Assembly: GCF_011762185.1 (NCBI RefSeq)
Contig: NZ_JAASQJ010000002.1
Coordinates: 124,001-188,000, forward strand
Length of the DNA: 64,000 nucleotides
Direction of reading: 5' to 3'
DNA from: Dyadobacter arcticus
Lineage (GTDB): Bacteria > Bacteroidota > Bacteroidia > Cytophagales > Spirosomataceae
Shown here: piece after piece, positions 18,348-28,775 of the stretch
Position numbering within the stretch: position 1 is the stretch's first letter
How the letters are laid out: each line of letters opens with the position of its first letter
Program-made: the position numbers and the translations under genes
Notes under the pieces: generated by a model
Database searches by the model: none
Seen by the model: only the letters and a program-made list of their open reading frames with translations
What the model was told of the DNA's origin: nothing

Positions 18348-18421
18348 TGATCCGGATGTGATTCGAACACATGACCTGCTGCTTAGAAGGCAGCTGCTCT
18401 ATCCAGCTGAGCTACCGGACC
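18348..18421 (-). tRNA. tRNA-Arg (anticodon TCT)
   Basis: A 74-nt cloverleaf on the minus strand: acceptor GGTCCGG pairs with CCGGATC (one G-T pair), D arm GCTC/GAGC, anticodon arm GCTGC-CTTCTAA-GCAGC with anticodon TCT, and T arm ATGTG-TTCGAAT-CACAT. CCA is not encoded. It decodes AGA/AGG codons. A permease fragment abuts its 3-prime end. Confidence 0.95.
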
Positions 18422-18427
18422 AAAAGA

Positions 18428-18472
18428 AAAAGGCAGTTAGCAGTATCTGCATACGGCTGACTGCCTTTTTTG
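18428..18472. terminator. Bidirectional hairpin terminator between tRNAs
   Basis: An inverted repeat with arms AAGGCAGTTAGC and GCTGACTGCCTT (one G-T or mismatch) around a 14-base loop, with an A run before and a T run after it, so it can end transcription from either side. It separates the tRNA-Pro region from tRNA-Arg. Confidence 0.75.
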
Positions 18473-18496
18473 TCGGAAGACAGGATTCGACCTGCC
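18472..18496 (-). repeat. Partial copy of the tRNA-Pro 3-prime end
   Basis: GTCGGAAGACAGGATTCG and then ACCTGC repeats, with a few changes, the T-arm and acceptor of the tRNA-Pro that begins 40 bp to the right (GTCGGGGAGACAGGATTCG, AACCTGC). Such a copy is the usual trace of integration or recombination at a tRNA gene. No integrase is left nearby. Confidence 0.75.
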
Positions 18497-18510
18497 AATC
18501 TCTATTTCTC

Positions 18511-18585
<75 letters not shown>

Positions 18586-18646
18586 AGGGTATTATTTGCT
18601 CTTTCTTCAAATAAAATAAGAGCACTTTAAACTTCCAGAAGTTGTG

Positions 18647-18733
18647 TAGAGGAAGCGGGATTCGAACCCGCGGTACCCTTGCGAGTACGGCAGTTTAGCA
18701 AACTACTGGTTTCAGCCACTCACCCATCCCTCC
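18647..18733 (-). tRNA. tRNA-Ser (anticodon GCT)
   Basis: 87 nt on the minus strand, class II with a long variable arm. Acceptor GGAGGGA with TTCCTCT (some G-T pairs), anticodon loop TTGCTAA with anticodon GCT between GTAGT and ACTGC, T arm CGGG-TTCGAAT-CCCG. Decodes AGC/AGT. The three tRNAs are on one strand and may be partly cotranscribed. Confidence 0.93.
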
Positions 18734-18753
18734 TTCTTTTCCGTTCTGGGTTG

Positions 18754-18786
18754 CAAATATAGAAGTTTGCCTCTCAGTAAAACAAA
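18754..18786 (-). promoter_or_regulatory. Promoter of tRNA-Ser(GCT)
   Basis: On the minus strand the -7 box TATATTTG (18754-18761) matches TAnnTTTG, with a TTTG (18783-18786) 21 bp upstream in the -33 position. Predicted start is around 18747, about 14 nt before the tRNA. Confidence 0.65.
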
Positions 18787-18863
18787 CAATCAGTTAAAAA
18801 AACTTTATCAGAAGCCGTAAATGCCTATTTTTGAAAAAGTTTAAATTACCCAAAACGTTCATT

Positions 18864-19826
18864 ATGAACTGGAATTATCCATTTGGCAGTACCGAGTATT
18901 TTTTCATTTTTGTTTTCATTTTTGTCTACGTCGCTTACATTATTCGCACCGTCCGGATTGCCCGGCAGCTGCAAACTACCGCCCGGACACTCATCATTAA
19001 ACTCTTTCTAAGAACAATAACATTCTCTCTGCTAATCATCAGTTTGCTCGGTCCATCCTTTGGAGAAGCGGAGCGGGACATTCAGGCAAAGGGCAAAGAC
19101 ATATTTCTGGTTGTGGACTTGTCCAAATCTATGGACGCAGCGGATGTAACCCCATCAAGGCTCGAAAAAGCAAAGTTTGAGATGAATCGTCTGGTTCAGG
19201 AGGAAAAATCGAACCGGATTGGGATCATTATTTTTTCCAATGATGCATTTATTCACGTTCCGCTTACCTATGACAATGCGGCGCTGGAATTATTTATTCA
19301 ATCACTCCAGACAGATTTGCTAGCAACAAGCGGCACCAACATTTGCGGAGCGGCGGAACTGGCTTATGATAAGTTAATGAACGCCACCGACCCAGCCGGG
19401 CGCGCCAGATTAATGGTTTTATTTACCGATGGAGAAAATAATGCTTCGTGCAGCAGCGCACTTTATAATAACTTCCGTCGATTTGGAATTGGCGTTTATA
19501 CGGTTGCAGTGGGCACAAAAGTTGGCATCAGCATTCAGCAAGACGGTAAGCCGCTGATGGATAAGAATGACAAGCTGGTGATCAGCAAACTCGACGAGAA
19601 TTTTCTCAAAACGGTCGCCAGCGCTTCCCGAGGGACATATTATGAACTTAATAATACTAAAAATGATGTGAACCAACTGATTAATGATATTAATCTTGCG
19701 GAAGGCACATTGGTGGATTCAAGGACTATTACCGTCGTCAGTAATAAATACTACTATTTCCTTGGCGCTGCTTTGATTTTAATCCTGCTGGATATTTTAA
19801 TTACTATCGGAACATTTCGTCTCTGA
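18864..19826 (+). CDS. VWA-domain membrane protein, BatB-like
   Basis: 320 residues from the ATG at 18864 (an ATG at 18831 is in frame but would precede the helix with a basic tail). Membrane helices at residues about 9-28 and 47-67 bracket a short loop; the von Willebrand A domain (about 85-280) has the MIDAS motif DLSKSMD (DxSxS) and a second site FTDGENN. A final helix near residues 290-312 anchors the C terminus. This is the layout of BatA/BatB proteins of aerotolerance operons, which help assemble periplasmic or membrane complexes. The usual MoxR and DUF58 partners are absent here; the TPR protein follows 6 bp later. Confidence 0.85.
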   Translation: MNWNYPFGSTEYFFIFVFIFVYVAYIIRTVRIARQLQTTARTLIIKLFLRTITFSLLIISLLGPSFGEAERDIQAKGKDIFLVVDLSKSMDAADVTPSRLEKAKFEMNRLVQEEKSNRIGIIIFSNDAFIHVPLTYDNAALELFIQSLQTDLLATSGTNICGAAELAYDKLMNATDPAGRARLMVLFTDGENNASCSSALYNNFRRFGIGVYTVAVGTKVGISIQQDGKPLMDKNDKLVISKLDENFLKTVASASRGTYYELNNTKNDVNQLINDINLAEGTLVDSRTITVVSNKYYYFLGAALILILLDILITIGTFRL

Positions 19827-19832
19827 GGATCA

Positions 19833-20585
19833 ATGCTTATTTTTGCGTCTCAACCCGGACCGACCATGACCGCACTTATTCTTTATGTCCTGCTTTGGCT
19901 CTGGGATAACCGAACATTCGACTCCATCACCAAGGTAAATGAGCGAAAGCTGGGCGCTGAGCAGGCTTACAATAATAAGGAATATGCCAAGTCCGCAGAT
20001 TTATACAAGCAGATTGCATACGGATCAATTTTTTCTGACCCTGCCGCCCGATTAAACCTCGCACACTCTCTTTACAATCTGGGAAATAAAAAAGAGGCGC
20101 TTAAACATTATGAGTTGCTCGGCGAGGTTGAAAACAATACCATTGCATCCATTGCCAACAGCCAGATTGCTCTGATTAAGGTAAGTGAAAATGATACTGC
20201 CGGGGCTTTGGGAAATTTAAAGACTGCTCTTAGACTTGAACCCGGCAATACGCTGGCAAGAGACAATTACATCATTTTGAAAAAACACTTTTCAGGAACT
20301 GAGCAGCCCTCCGACATTAATACCAGGAAGCAAAAGTCTGAACAGCAAGCCCTTAACCAGGAAGATCAGTCCGCGGAACCAGCGCCGCAGCCAGAAAGTC
20401 GGGAAGTGGCTGAGGACATTAAGAGGGAGGAATTATTGAAAAGCCTCAAAGCAATGAACATGTCCGAAGATCAGGCCAGGGCAATTCTGGATGCCATGAA
20501 ATCAAATGAATCCCAATATATTTACCAGCTCCGAAGGAAGCAATACAATAAATTGACGCATCCAAAGGATGAGATCGAATGGTAA
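19833..20585 (+). CDS. TPR protein, BatC-like
   Basis: 250 residues with a single membrane helix near the N terminus (residues about 10-26 depending on start; ATGs at 19833 and 19866 are both possible) and TPR units at about 45-150 ([40 protein letters not shown], and one more). The C-terminal third is acidic and proline-rich, ending [11 protein letters not shown]. Same-strand neighbour of the VWA gene, 6 bp after it, as in Bat operons. Likely a periplasmic or membrane scaffold partner of the VWA protein. Confidence 0.8.
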   Translation: MLIFASQPGPTMTALILYVLLWLWDNRTFDSITKVNERKLGAEQAYNNKEYAKSADLYKQIAYGSIFSDPAARLNLAHSLYNLGNKKEALKHYELLGEVENNTIASIANSQIALIKVSENDTAGALGNLKTALRLEPGNTLARDNYIILKKHFSGTEQPSDINTRKQKSEQQALNQEDQSAEPAPQPESREVAEDIKREELLKSLKAMNMSEDQARAILDAMKSNESQYIYQLRRKQYNKLTHPKDEIEW

Positions 20586-20604
20586 TTTTCACCACCAAAT
20601 ACTA

Positions 20605-21537
20605 ATGAACAGCATATCCGAAACCAATTTTCAGTTTCCCGGTCAAACCGCTTTTTACAAAGGAAAGGTGCGCGATGTATATTCCTTTGATAAGCGCCTG
20701 GTGATGGTTGCCACCGACCGGATTTCCGCGTTCGACGTAATATTGCCACGGGCGATTCCATATAAAGGACAGGTACTGAATCAGATTGCCGCCCACTTTC
20801 TGGCAGCCACATCAGGGATCGTTCCCAACTGGTTATTGGAAGTGCCGGATCCAAATGTGAGCATTGGGATTAAGTGCCAGGCGTATCCGGTGGAAATGGT
20901 TGTAAGAGGCTACCTGGCCGGACATGCCTGGAGGGAATATTCGCTTGGTAAAAGATCAGTTTGCGGCGTTGCGCTGCCGGAAGGTTTGAAGGAAAATGAC
21001 AAACTTCCTTCTCCAATCATCACTCCAACCACCAAAGCGCGTGAAGGGCACGACGAGGACATTTCGCGCGAGGAAATACTGGCGCAGGGATTGGTGAGTG
21101 AAGATGAATATGAACATTTGGAAAGATATACGTTCGCATTGTTTTCAAAAGGCACAGAAATGGCTGCTGATCAGGGACTTATTTTGGTAGACACTAAATA
21201 CGAATTTGGTCAAATAGATGGTGTCATTTACCTGATCGACGAAATCCACACGCCGGATTCTTCCCGTTACTTCTACATGGACGTATATGAGGATAATCAA
21301 AGGGCAGGTCTTCCCCAGAAACAGCTTAGCAAGGAATTTTTACGGGAATGGCTGATCCAAAATGGCTTCCAGGGAAAAAAGGGACAATCGGTGCCGGAGA
21401 TGACAGATGAGAGAGTAAAACTTATATCCGACCGTTACATTGAATTATTCGAAAAAGTAACTGGTAATAAGTTCCAAAAAAATAATCTGGATAATCCATT
21501 AAAACGCATTCAAGCGGCTATTGCTAGATCCTTATAA
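20605..21537 (+). CDS. purC: Phosphoribosylaminoimidazole-succinocarboxamide synthase
   Basis: 310 residues from the ATG at 20605; an earlier in-frame ATG at 20569 would overlap the TPR gene. SAICAR synthase motifs are visible: [41 protein letters not shown] and [13 protein letters not shown]. It makes SAICAR from CAIR, aspartate and ATP in purine synthesis. Length suits the long bacteroidetal form. It begins 19 bp after the TPR gene, probably its own promoter region being inside that gene. Confidence 0.96.
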   Translation: MNSISETNFQFPGQTAFYKGKVRDVYSFDKRLVMVATDRISAFDVILPRAIPYKGQVLNQIAAHFLAATSGIVPNWLLEVPDPNVSIGIKCQAYPVEMVVRGYLAGHAWREYSLGKRSVCGVALPEGLKENDKLPSPIITPTTKAREGHDEDISREEILAQGLVSEDEYEHLERYTFALFSKGTEMAADQGLILVDTKYEFGQIDGVIYLIDEIHTPDSSRYFYMDVYEDNQRAGLPQKQLSKEFLREWLIQNGFQGKKGQSVPEMTDERVKLISDRYIELFEKVTGNKFQKNNLDNPLKRIQAAIARSL

Positions 21538-21593
21538 TCGATCAACAGAATCCATTTTTTAACCCTATTATTTCCGACAAAACAAATACTGCA

Positions 21594-22016
21594 ATGAATT
21601 ATAAACTGGAAAAGAAAGAGCAATACGTTTTCATCGAACTGGAAGAAACCGAATTTGCACAGGATATTCCGGCTTCATTTGAAGATACGGTGAAATCACT
21701 TTTCAAGGAAGGTTACCACAGCCTGATCGTCAATATGCAAACTGTAAAGTCCGTGGATACAGCCGGAACAACGGTATTGAGGAAAGTAAATTGGCTGTGT
21801 TCCAATGACTTGGGCCTATTGGTTATCGTTACCAGAGATGATGATTTTATTGACTTGCTGGAAGAATTGAAGATTCCGGATCTCAACGTACTGCCTACGA
21901 AAGAGGAAGCCATCGACGCGGTTTTTATGAATAACCTGGAAAACGAATTCGGCGCGGGAGATGATGATTACGACGACGAAGATTACGAAAACGTAAGCGA
22001 ATCAAAGGAACCTTGA
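21594..22016 (+). CDS. STAS-domain protein, putative anti-sigma factor antagonist
   Basis: 140 residues. The STAS fold is readable: beta strands with YVFIELEE, the [12 protein letters not shown] segment (phosphorylatable-serine region, here with T residues) and a helix after [11 protein letters not shown]. An acidic tail ([13 protein letters not shown]) follows. Such proteins bind anti-sigma kinases in partner-switching. No partner gene is next to it, so its role is open. A terminator follows at 22051. Confidence 0.8.
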   Translation: MNYKLEKKEQYVFIELEETEFAQDIPASFEDTVKSLFKEGYHSLIVNMQTVKSVDTAGTTVLRKVNWLCSNDLGLLVIVTRDDDFIDLLEELKIPDLNVLPTKEEAIDAVFMNNLENEFGAGDDDYDDEDYENVSESKEP

Positions 22017-22050
22017 TGCTCGGAGTGTTTACATAAACAGTTGTTTGAAA

Positions 22051-22080
22051 CGTCCTGCTCCGAGAAGCGGGACGTTTTTT
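22051..22080 (+). terminator. Rho-independent terminator after the STAS gene
   Basis: CGTCCTGCT and AGCGGGACG form a 9-bp stem with one G-T pair around the loop CCGAGA, followed by a run of six T. Confidence 0.8.
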
Positions 22081-22081
22081 G

Positions 22082-22509
22082 TCATTTATAGTCATTAGTA
22101 GACATTTATTGCAAGAAAAGCTAAAAGCTAACAACTAATAGCTAAAAGCTCACTTCCAAAAAGCGAGCCGCCAGCCATCGACTCCCGATCACCTTTGTCA
22201 CTTTACGTAGACCAAATTTGCAATCTTCCAAGGCAACAAAAAGCAATACGCTGCATTGTCATTTTGACAAACATTTTCACAACTTGTTGAACATTTATCA
22301 ATATTTCTATAATAATTGTAACTAAACAACCATATAAGATCTGGTACTATAAAATTTTGTCATTTGCATATTAAGCCAAATATTTTTTATGGTTATCTTG
22401 CGAGGCTTTACCCTATTCATAATACAAATGCGGTTTAGCGCTTTTTTTTAATCGCTTATTTAAACAAATTCTAATTACGAATTTGCTAATTACTCTACAA
22501 TCGCCGCGA
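22082..22509. other. Long AT-rich spacer before gltB with a short repeat
   Basis: No gene is seen. It contains two copies of AGCTAAAAGCT (22119-22129 and 22140-22150), with a third copy at 30498-30508 before tatD, a family of short dispersed intergenic repeats. The rest is very AT-rich and must contain the gltB promoter; no clean -7/-33 pair was identified. Confidence 0.55.
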
Positions 22510-25500
22510 ATGTCGAAAATGTCTGAACAAATGGTAGAAAATCAGGGACTGTACCGTCCGGAATTTGAGCACGATGCATGTGGGATCGGTTTCCGGGCTA
22601 ACATCAAAGGCCGTAAGTCACACCAAATTGTGGCCGATGCGATTCATATGTTGGAGCGCATGGAACACAGGGGTGCTACCGGCTTTGACCCGAATACCGG
22701 TGATGGTGCAGGGATTTTGATTCAGATACCGCATGAGTTTTTCGTTGAAGAAAGTACAGAACTTGGTTTCCAGCTTCCCCCAGCAGGTGAATATGGTGTG
22801 GGGATGATATTTTTCCCTGGCGATGAAACAATCCGCGAGGAATGTCGCGATATCGTCAACCGAAAAATCAAGAAACTTGGTCTGACTTTGCTTGGTTTTC
22901 GCAAGGTTCCCACCCTGAATAATACATTAGGTGAAGGCTCTCTCTCAGTTGAACCGTGCGTTGAACAGGTTTTCATCAAACGTCCTGATGAAGTATCCGA
23001 CGATACCGCTTTCGAAAGAAAATTGTTCATTCTCCGTCAGGTTTCGACCCGTCTGATTAAAGATACCGTGAAAGGCGGCGCAAACAGCTTTTATTATTCT
23101 TCGCTTTCCTGCCGGACGATATCCTATAAAGGTCAGCTAACCACTGCCCAACTAAAATATTACTTCCCTGATCTTGAAAACGAATCAGTGGTTTCTGCTT
23201 TGGCAGTAGTCCACTCGCGATTTTCGACCAATACATTCCCATCGTGGGAACTTGCACAGCCCTTCCGCTATATCGCTCACAATGGAGAGATTAACACGGT
23301 AAAAGGCAACGTAAACTGGATCCGCGCGGGAGAAAAAGCTTTCTATTCCGAATTTTTTTCAAAAGAAGAAATGGATATGCTCCTGCCGATCTGCGACAGG
23401 AACCAATCAGACTCTGCAAACCTGGATAATGCCATTGAATTGCTGCATCTTTCGGGACGTTCACTACCGCACGTCATGATGATGCTGATTCCCGAAGCCT
23501 GGGATGGAAATGACCAAATGGATGCGGAAAGGCGCGCTTTCTACGAATATCACGCTGCCATTATGGAACCTTGGGATGGCCCGGCTTCTATTTCTTTTAC
23601 GGATGGAAAAATGGTCGGCGCTACGTTGGATAGAAACGGTCTGCGCCCTTCGAGATATTGGGTTTTGGATGACGATACCATCATTATGGCGTCCGAAGCT
23701 GGTGTTTTGGATGTAGATCAATCGAGAGTGGTGACCAAAGGCCGGTTGCAGCCCGGACGTATGTTCGTGGTAGATATGGAGCAAGGCCGCATCATTCCCG
23801 ATGAAGAAGTAAAGGCGCAGGTTTGTTCCTCACAACCTTACCAAAAGTGGCTGGATGAGAACAAATTACACGTTGACCAACTCGAACATCCGATCCGTAC
23901 TTACCGGGCTTATGATGAAAATGCACTGCTGAAACGTCAGGTTGCATTTGGATATACCTCGGAAGATTTGCGTATGATCCTTGCGCCGATGGCCCAAACT
24001 GGCATGGAAGCGATTGGTTCTATGGGTACCGACAGCCCGCTGGCAGTTCTTTCGGAACAAAGCCAGCATATGTCTACTTATTTTAAGCAGCTTTTTGCAC
24101 AGGTTACCAATCCACCGATCGACTCTATTCGCGAAAGGGCGATTATGTCGCTGATCTCATTTGTGGGAGGTAACGAAAATATTCTGACAGAAAGCCCGAA
24201 ACATTGCCGCCAGATCGCATTGCCACATCCAATCCTTTCAGTACAGGAATTTGACAAGCTGCGTTTTGTGGATAAAGATGGTTTTCAGGCTAAGACCATT
24301 AACACTTACTTCCGTGCCGACGAAGGCGGAAAAGCGTTGGAAAGAGCATTGGACCGCATTTGCCGCTACGCTGTGGACGCGATTGATGATGGATTCGAAA
24401 TTCTCATATTGTCAGACAGAGCGATCGATTCTGACCACGCTCCTATTCCCTCATTGTTAGCAACTGCCACTATTCATCACCATTTGATCCGCGAAGGATT
24501 GAGAGGGAAAGTGGGGTTATTAGTAGAAGCTGGTGACGTTTGGGAAACGCATCATGTCGCCACATTGATCGGTTACGGCGCAGCAGGAATTTGTCCATAT
24601 ATGGCTTTTGAAACATTGGCCTATATGAATAAAAAAGGCATGATCGACGGTGAGTTTACCGAAGAAAAACTGCATTACAACTACATTAAGGCAGTTAATA
24701 AGGAGTTATTGAAAATCTTCTCCAAAATGGGTATATCCACATTGCAGTCTTACCAGGGCGCACAGATTTTTGAATGTGTTGGTTTGAATAAAGATGTGGT
24801 AGATAAATATTTTACAGGTACCATTTCCCGTATCAGCGGTATGGGAATTCATGACATTGCTCGCGAAATCCTGGTTCGCCATAAAGTGGCCTACCACGAA
24901 ACGCCTGACCAAAAACCAAGACTGGAAGTGGGCGGTGTTTACCAATGGAAACAACGCGGGGAAGCGCACATTTTCAATCCTGCGTCTGTACATATGTTGC
25001 AGCAGGCCACCAAAACCAATAGTTATGAGCTTTTTAAAAAATACTCCAAACTGATTGATGATCAGAGCCATAAAGCGTTGACCCTTCGCGGCTTATTACG
25101 ATTTAAAAAAGGCAATTCCATCCCAATTGAGGATGTAGAGTCTGCCGAAAACATATTCAAACGATTTGCGACGGGTGCAATGTCCTTCGGCTCTATTTCG
25201 TGGGAAGCGCATACTACGCTTGCCATTGCCATGAACCGCATTGGCGGAAAATCCAACTCTGGCGAAGGTGGTGAAGACGAATTGCGCTACAATAAGCTGC
25301 CCAATGGTGACTGGATGAATTCGCAGATCAAGCAGGTCGCATCCGGCCGGTTTGGAGTAACCAGCCATTATCTGAGCAATGCAGGTGAATTGCAGATTAA
25401 AACTGCGCAGGGTGCAAAACCAGGCGAAGGAGGGCAGTTACCCGGCTTTAAAGTAGATGACTGGATCGGACGTACACGGCATTCAACGCCGGGTGTAGGT

Positions 25501-27093
25501 TTGATTTCCCCACCTCCTCACCACGATATTTACTCGATTGAGGATTTAGCCCAATTGATCTTCGACCTTAAAAATGCAAACCGCCAGGCTCGTATCAGTG
25601 TGAAACTCGTTTCGGAAGCAGGCGTTGGAACCGTTGCATCGGGTGTCGCGAAGGCGCATGCAGACCATATCCTGATCTCAGGTTATGACGGCGGAACCGG
25701 TGCTTCGCCATTGAGCTCAATCCGTCACGCAGGTTTGCCATGGGAACTTGGCTTGGCCGAAACGCATCAGACATTGGTAAAAAATAAGCTGCGTGGACGG
25801 GTGACCGTTCAGGCGGATGGTCAGCTCCGTACAGGTCGCGACCTAGCGATTGCTGCGATGCTGGGAGCAGAAGAATGGGGCGTTGCCACTGCTGCATTAG
25901 TTGCGGCAGGTTGCATTATGATGCGCAAATGCCATTTAAATACTTGTCCGGTTGGCGTTGCGACGCAGCGGAAGGAATTGCGTGCACTGTTCTCCGGTAA
26001 GCCTGAGCACGTGGTCAATATGTTCACTTTCATGGCTGAGGAACTGCGTGAGATTATGGCGCAACTTGGTTTCCGCACTGTGAATGAAATGGTTGGCCAA
26101 GCACAATATCTCGAATTAAGAAACGATATCAAGCATTGGAAATACAAAAACCTGAATTTCGATGCGATACTTTACAAAGAAGGCGACCTATCGGTAGCGC
26201 AATTCAAGCAGGAAGAGCAGGATCACGGGATCGATGCGATTCTCGACCTTGATTTGATCAAAGCAGCAGCGCCGGCATTGGAAAATAAGGAAGAGGTTTA
26301 TGGTGAATTCACCGTCAACAACCTTAATCGCGCATTGGGAACAATGCTTTCCAATGAAATATCAAAGAAATATGGCGGCGTAGGTTTACCAAAAGGTAAC
26401 ATTCACTTCAAATTCCGTGGTACTGCGGGCCAAAGCTTTGGCGCGTTTAATACTGCGGGCGTACGTCTTGAATTGGAGGGTGATGCCAATGATTACTTCG
26501 GAAAAGGCCTTTGCGGTGCTGAACTGCTTGTTTACCCTGATCGCGAGTCGAAATTCAAGCCGGAAGAAAATATTATCATTGGTAATGTCGCATTTTACGG
26601 AGCTACTTCTGGTGACGCATACATTCGTGGAACTGCGGGAGAGCGTTTCTGCGTGCGTAACTCAGGAGCGAGAGTGGTTGTGGAAGGTGTGGGTGATCAC
26701 GGATTGGAATACATGACGGGCGGTCTTGCAATTGTATTAGGTGAAACCGGCCGGAATTTTGCGGCAGGTATGTCTGGCGGTGTGGCTTATGTTTTGGATA
26801 AAACCGGAACATTCAAAGACAAGGTGAACATGGAAATGGTTACGCTGGAGGCTCTGAATGAAGAAGATAGAGGCATCCTGCATGAGTATCTGGACAAACA
26901 TTTCCAATACACCACCAGTAATGTTGCATTCCAGCTGATCCAGAACTGGGAAGAATCAGTTTCGCAATTTGTGAAAGTATTGCCGGGTGATTTTAAGAAG
27001 GCTCTGGACGGACGTGGAATTACGTTGGCGCAGCAGATTGCGGATAAGAATGTGGTTTACAAAGACATTGTAGTTGACGTAGTTCACCAATAA
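22510..27093 (+). CDS. gltB: Glutamate synthase large subunit (NADPH-GOGAT)
   Basis: 1527 residues from the ATG at 22510; ATGs at 22519 and 22531 are also possible, each leaving the catalytic cysteine (C of EHDACGIGF) 17-24 residues inside, to be exposed by cleavage of the propeptide. Order: class II glutamine amidotransferase (about 25-420), central domain, FMN-binding synthase domain (about 830-1200) with the 3Fe-4S cysteines CIMMRKCHLNTCPVGVATQ, and the GXGXG beta-helix domain at the C terminus. It makes two glutamates from glutamine and 2-oxoglutarate, with the small subunit delivering electrons. Operon with gltD, 55 bp downstream. Confidence 0.97.
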   Translation: MSKMSEQMVENQGLYRPEFEHDACGIGFRANIKGRKSHQIVADAIHMLERMEHRGATGFDPNTGDGAGILIQIPHEFFVEESTELGFQLPPAGEYGVGMIFFPGDETIREECRDIVNRKIKKLGLTLLGFRKVPTLNNTLGEGSLSVEPCVEQVFIKRPDEVSDDTAFERKLFILRQVSTRLIKDTVKGGANSFYYSSLSCRTISYKGQLTTAQLKYYFPDLENESVVSALAVVHSRFSTNTFPSWELAQPFRYIAHNGEINTVKGNVNWIRAGEKAFYSEFFSKEEMDMLLPICDRNQSDSANLDNAIELLHLSGRSLPHVMMMLIPEAWDGNDQMDAERRAFYEYHAAIMEPWDGPASISFTDGKMVGATLDRNGLRPSRYWVLDDDTIIMASEAGVLDVDQSRVVTKGRLQPGRMFVVDMEQGRIIPDEEVKAQVCSSQPYQKWLDENKLHVDQLEHPIRTYRAYDENALLKRQVAFGYTSEDLRMILAPMAQTGMEAIGSMGTDSPLAVLSEQSQHMSTYFKQLFAQVTNPPIDSIRERAIMSLISFVGGNENILTESPKHCRQIALPHPILSVQEFDKLRFVDKDGFQAKTINTYFRADEGGKALERALDRICRYAVDAIDDGFEILILSDRAIDSDHAPIPSLLATATIHHHLIREGLRGKVGLLVEAGDVWETHHVATLIGYGAAGICPYMAFETLAYMNKKGMIDGEFTEEKLHYNYIKAVNKELLKIFSKMGISTLQSYQGAQIFECVGLNKDVVDKYFTGTISRISGMGIHDIAREILVRHKVAYHETPDQKPRLEVGGVYQWKQRGEAHIFNPASVHMLQQATKTNSYELFKKYSKLIDDQSHKALTLRGLLRFKKGNSIPIEDVESAENIFKRFATGAMSFGSISWEAHTTLAIAMNRIGGKSNSGEGGEDELRYNKLPNGDWMNSQIKQVASGRFGVTSHYLSNAGELQIKTAQGAKPGEGGQLPGFKVDDWIGRTRHSTPGVGLISPPPHHDIYSIEDLAQLIFDLKNANRQARISVKLVSEAGVGTVASGVAKAHADHILISGYDGGTGASPLSSIRHAGLPWELGLAETHQTLVKNKLRGRVTVQADGQLRTGRDLAIAAMLGAEEWGVATAALVAAGCIMMRKCHLNTCPVGVATQRKELRALFSGKPEHVVNMFTFMAEELREIMAQLGFRTVNEMVGQAQYLELRNDIKHWKYKNLNFDAILYKEGDLSVAQFKQEEQDHGIDAILDLDLIKAAAPALENKEEVYGEFTVNNLNRALGTMLSNEISKKYGGVGLPKGNIHFKFRGTAGQSFGAFNTAGVRLELEGDANDYFGKGLCGAELLVYPDRESKFKPEENIIIGNVAFYGATSGDAYIRGTAGERFCVRNSGARVVVEGVGDHGLEYMTGGLAIVLGETGRNFAAGMSGGVAYVLDKTGTFKDKVNMEMVTLEALNEEDRGILHEYLDKHFQYTTSNVAFQLIQNWEESVSQFVKVLPGDFKKALDGRGITLAQQIADKNVVYKDIVVDVVHQ

Positions 27094-27148
27094 GCACTGC
27101 CAATTCTGCTCCAATCATTTAGAATAACGATTAAATAAGAAGTATAGA

Positions 27149-28657
27149 ATGGGAAAACCAACCGGATTTTTAGAGTTTCAACGGGAGTTACCGAAGAAAA
27201 GAGCTGTTGAAGAACGTCTTCACGATTATCAGGAGATTGAAACGGCACCCACCGACTCTAATTCCAGACAGCAGGCAGCGCGTTGTATGGATTGCGGTAT
27301 TCCTTTTTGCCACAATGGTTGTCCGCTTGGAAATATCATACCCGAATTCAACGACGCGGTTTACGATGAAAACTGGGCATTGGCGTACGAGATATTAGCT
27401 TCAACCAACAATTTTCCTGAATTCACCGGCAGGATCTGCCCTGCTCCTTGTGAAGCATCCTGCGTGCTCGGCATTAATAAGCCGCCGGTCGCAATTGAGT
27501 ATATTGAGAAAGCAATCATTGAAAAGGCTTTTGAATTAAATCTTGTAAAACCAAAAATACCAAAGACCCGTACAGGCAAAAAAGTAGCAGTGGTAGGCTC
27601 AGGTCCAGCAGGTTTGGCAGCAAGTAATCAACTGAATCAAGCCGGACATACTGTGGTTCTTTTAGAAAGAGCTGATAAGATAGGCGGTTTGGTCCGCTAT
27701 GGCATTCCCGATTTTAAATTAGAAAAAGGAATTATCGATCGCAGACTTGCCGTGATGCAGGAGGAAGGCATTGAGTTTCGTACCAATGTGAATGTGGGCG
27801 TAAGCATTAAGGCTGACGAATTGCTGAATGAGTTTGACGCTGTGTTACTTACGATGGGATCAACGGTTCCAAGGGATGTGAAAATCCAGGGCCGTAATCT
27901 CAAAGGCGTCCATTTTGCAATGGAATTCCTGAGCCAGCAAAACAAACGCGTAGCCGGGCTCAATCCTGAATTCGACCATCGCGGTGCGCCCTACACAAAC
28001 GGGCAGATCATTGCCAAAGACAAACATGTGGTAGTGATTGGTGGTGGTGATACCGGGTCCGATTGCGTTGGGACTTCCGGACGTCATGGTGCAGTGTCCG
28101 TAACCCAAATCGAATTAATGCCGATCCCACCCCAGGATCGTGACGCAAGTACGCCATGGCCGAATTGGCCGATGATGCTGCGTACTTCCTCTTCCCATGA
28201 AGAAGGTTGCGACAGACATTGGTCTATCAATACCAAGGAATTTGTAGGCGACGAAGATGGCAATTTGAAAGAGCTAAAAATAGTTGACCTGGACTGGCAG
28301 AAAGATCCGGAAACGGGACGTATGCAAATGAAGGAAGTGGAAGGCAGCGAAAGAAATGTTCCCTGCGATCTCGCATTTCTGGCCGCAGGTTTCTTACATC
28401 CGCAACAGGAAGGTCTTTTAAACGACCTGGAACTGGAATTTGATGACCGCGGTAACATTAAAACCAATGGTTATCAGTCTACTTCCAATGAAAAAGTATT
28501 TGCAGCAGGCGACTGCCGCCGTGGACAATCACTGGTGGTTTGGGCGATCAGCGAAGGCCGCGAGGCTGCGCGTTCGGTGGATGAATTCCTGATGGGTGAG
28601 TCATTCCTGGAAGCGAAGGCGGTGTCCATGTTCAATCCGATATTTGCGCATGCTTAA
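27149..28657 (+). CDS. gltD: Glutamate synthase small subunit
   Basis: 502 residues. The N terminus carries the two cysteine clusters of the Fe-S domain ([20 protein letters not shown] and [15 protein letters not shown]), then the FAD-binding [10 protein letters not shown] and an NADPH-binding GGGDTGSDC. It oxidises NADPH and feeds electrons to gltB. The 55-bp gap and same strand make one operon. A terminator follows. Confidence 0.97.
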   Translation: MGKPTGFLEFQRELPKKRAVEERLHDYQEIETAPTDSNSRQQAARCMDCGIPFCHNGCPLGNIIPEFNDAVYDENWALAYEILASTNNFPEFTGRICPAPCEASCVLGINKPPVAIEYIEKAIIEKAFELNLVKPKIPKTRTGKKVAVVGSGPAGLAASNQLNQAGHTVVLLERADKIGGLVRYGIPDFKLEKGIIDRRLAVMQEEGIEFRTNVNVGVSIKADELLNEFDAVLLTMGSTVPRDVKIQGRNLKGVHFAMEFLSQQNKRVAGLNPEFDHRGAPYTNGQIIAKDKHVVVIGGGDTGSDCVGTSGRHGAVSVTQIELMPIPPQDRDASTPWPNWPMMLRTSSSHEEGCDRHWSINTKEFVGDEDGNLKELKIVDLDWQKDPETGRMQMKEVEGSERNVPCDLAFLAAGFLHPQQEGLLNDLELEFDDRGNIKTNGYQSTSNEKVFAAGDCRRGQSLVVWAISEGREAARSVDEFLMGESFLEAKAVSMFNPIFAHA

Positions 28658-28705
28658 AAATTTACTTCGGTATTAAGCCAGCCTCTATATAATGTATTGA
28701 TAAGA

Positions 28706-28737
28706 AAGCTGCTCCAAATGGGCAGCTTCTTGTTTTG
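28706..28737 (+). terminator. Terminator of the gltBD operon
   Basis: AAGCTGCTC pairs with GGGCAGCTT (one G-T pair) around a short loop, then a T-rich tract (CTTGTTTTG). Confidence 0.7.
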
Positions 28738-28775
28738 TACCCTTTATATTTGACGAATAAAGAAATTCTAGTTTC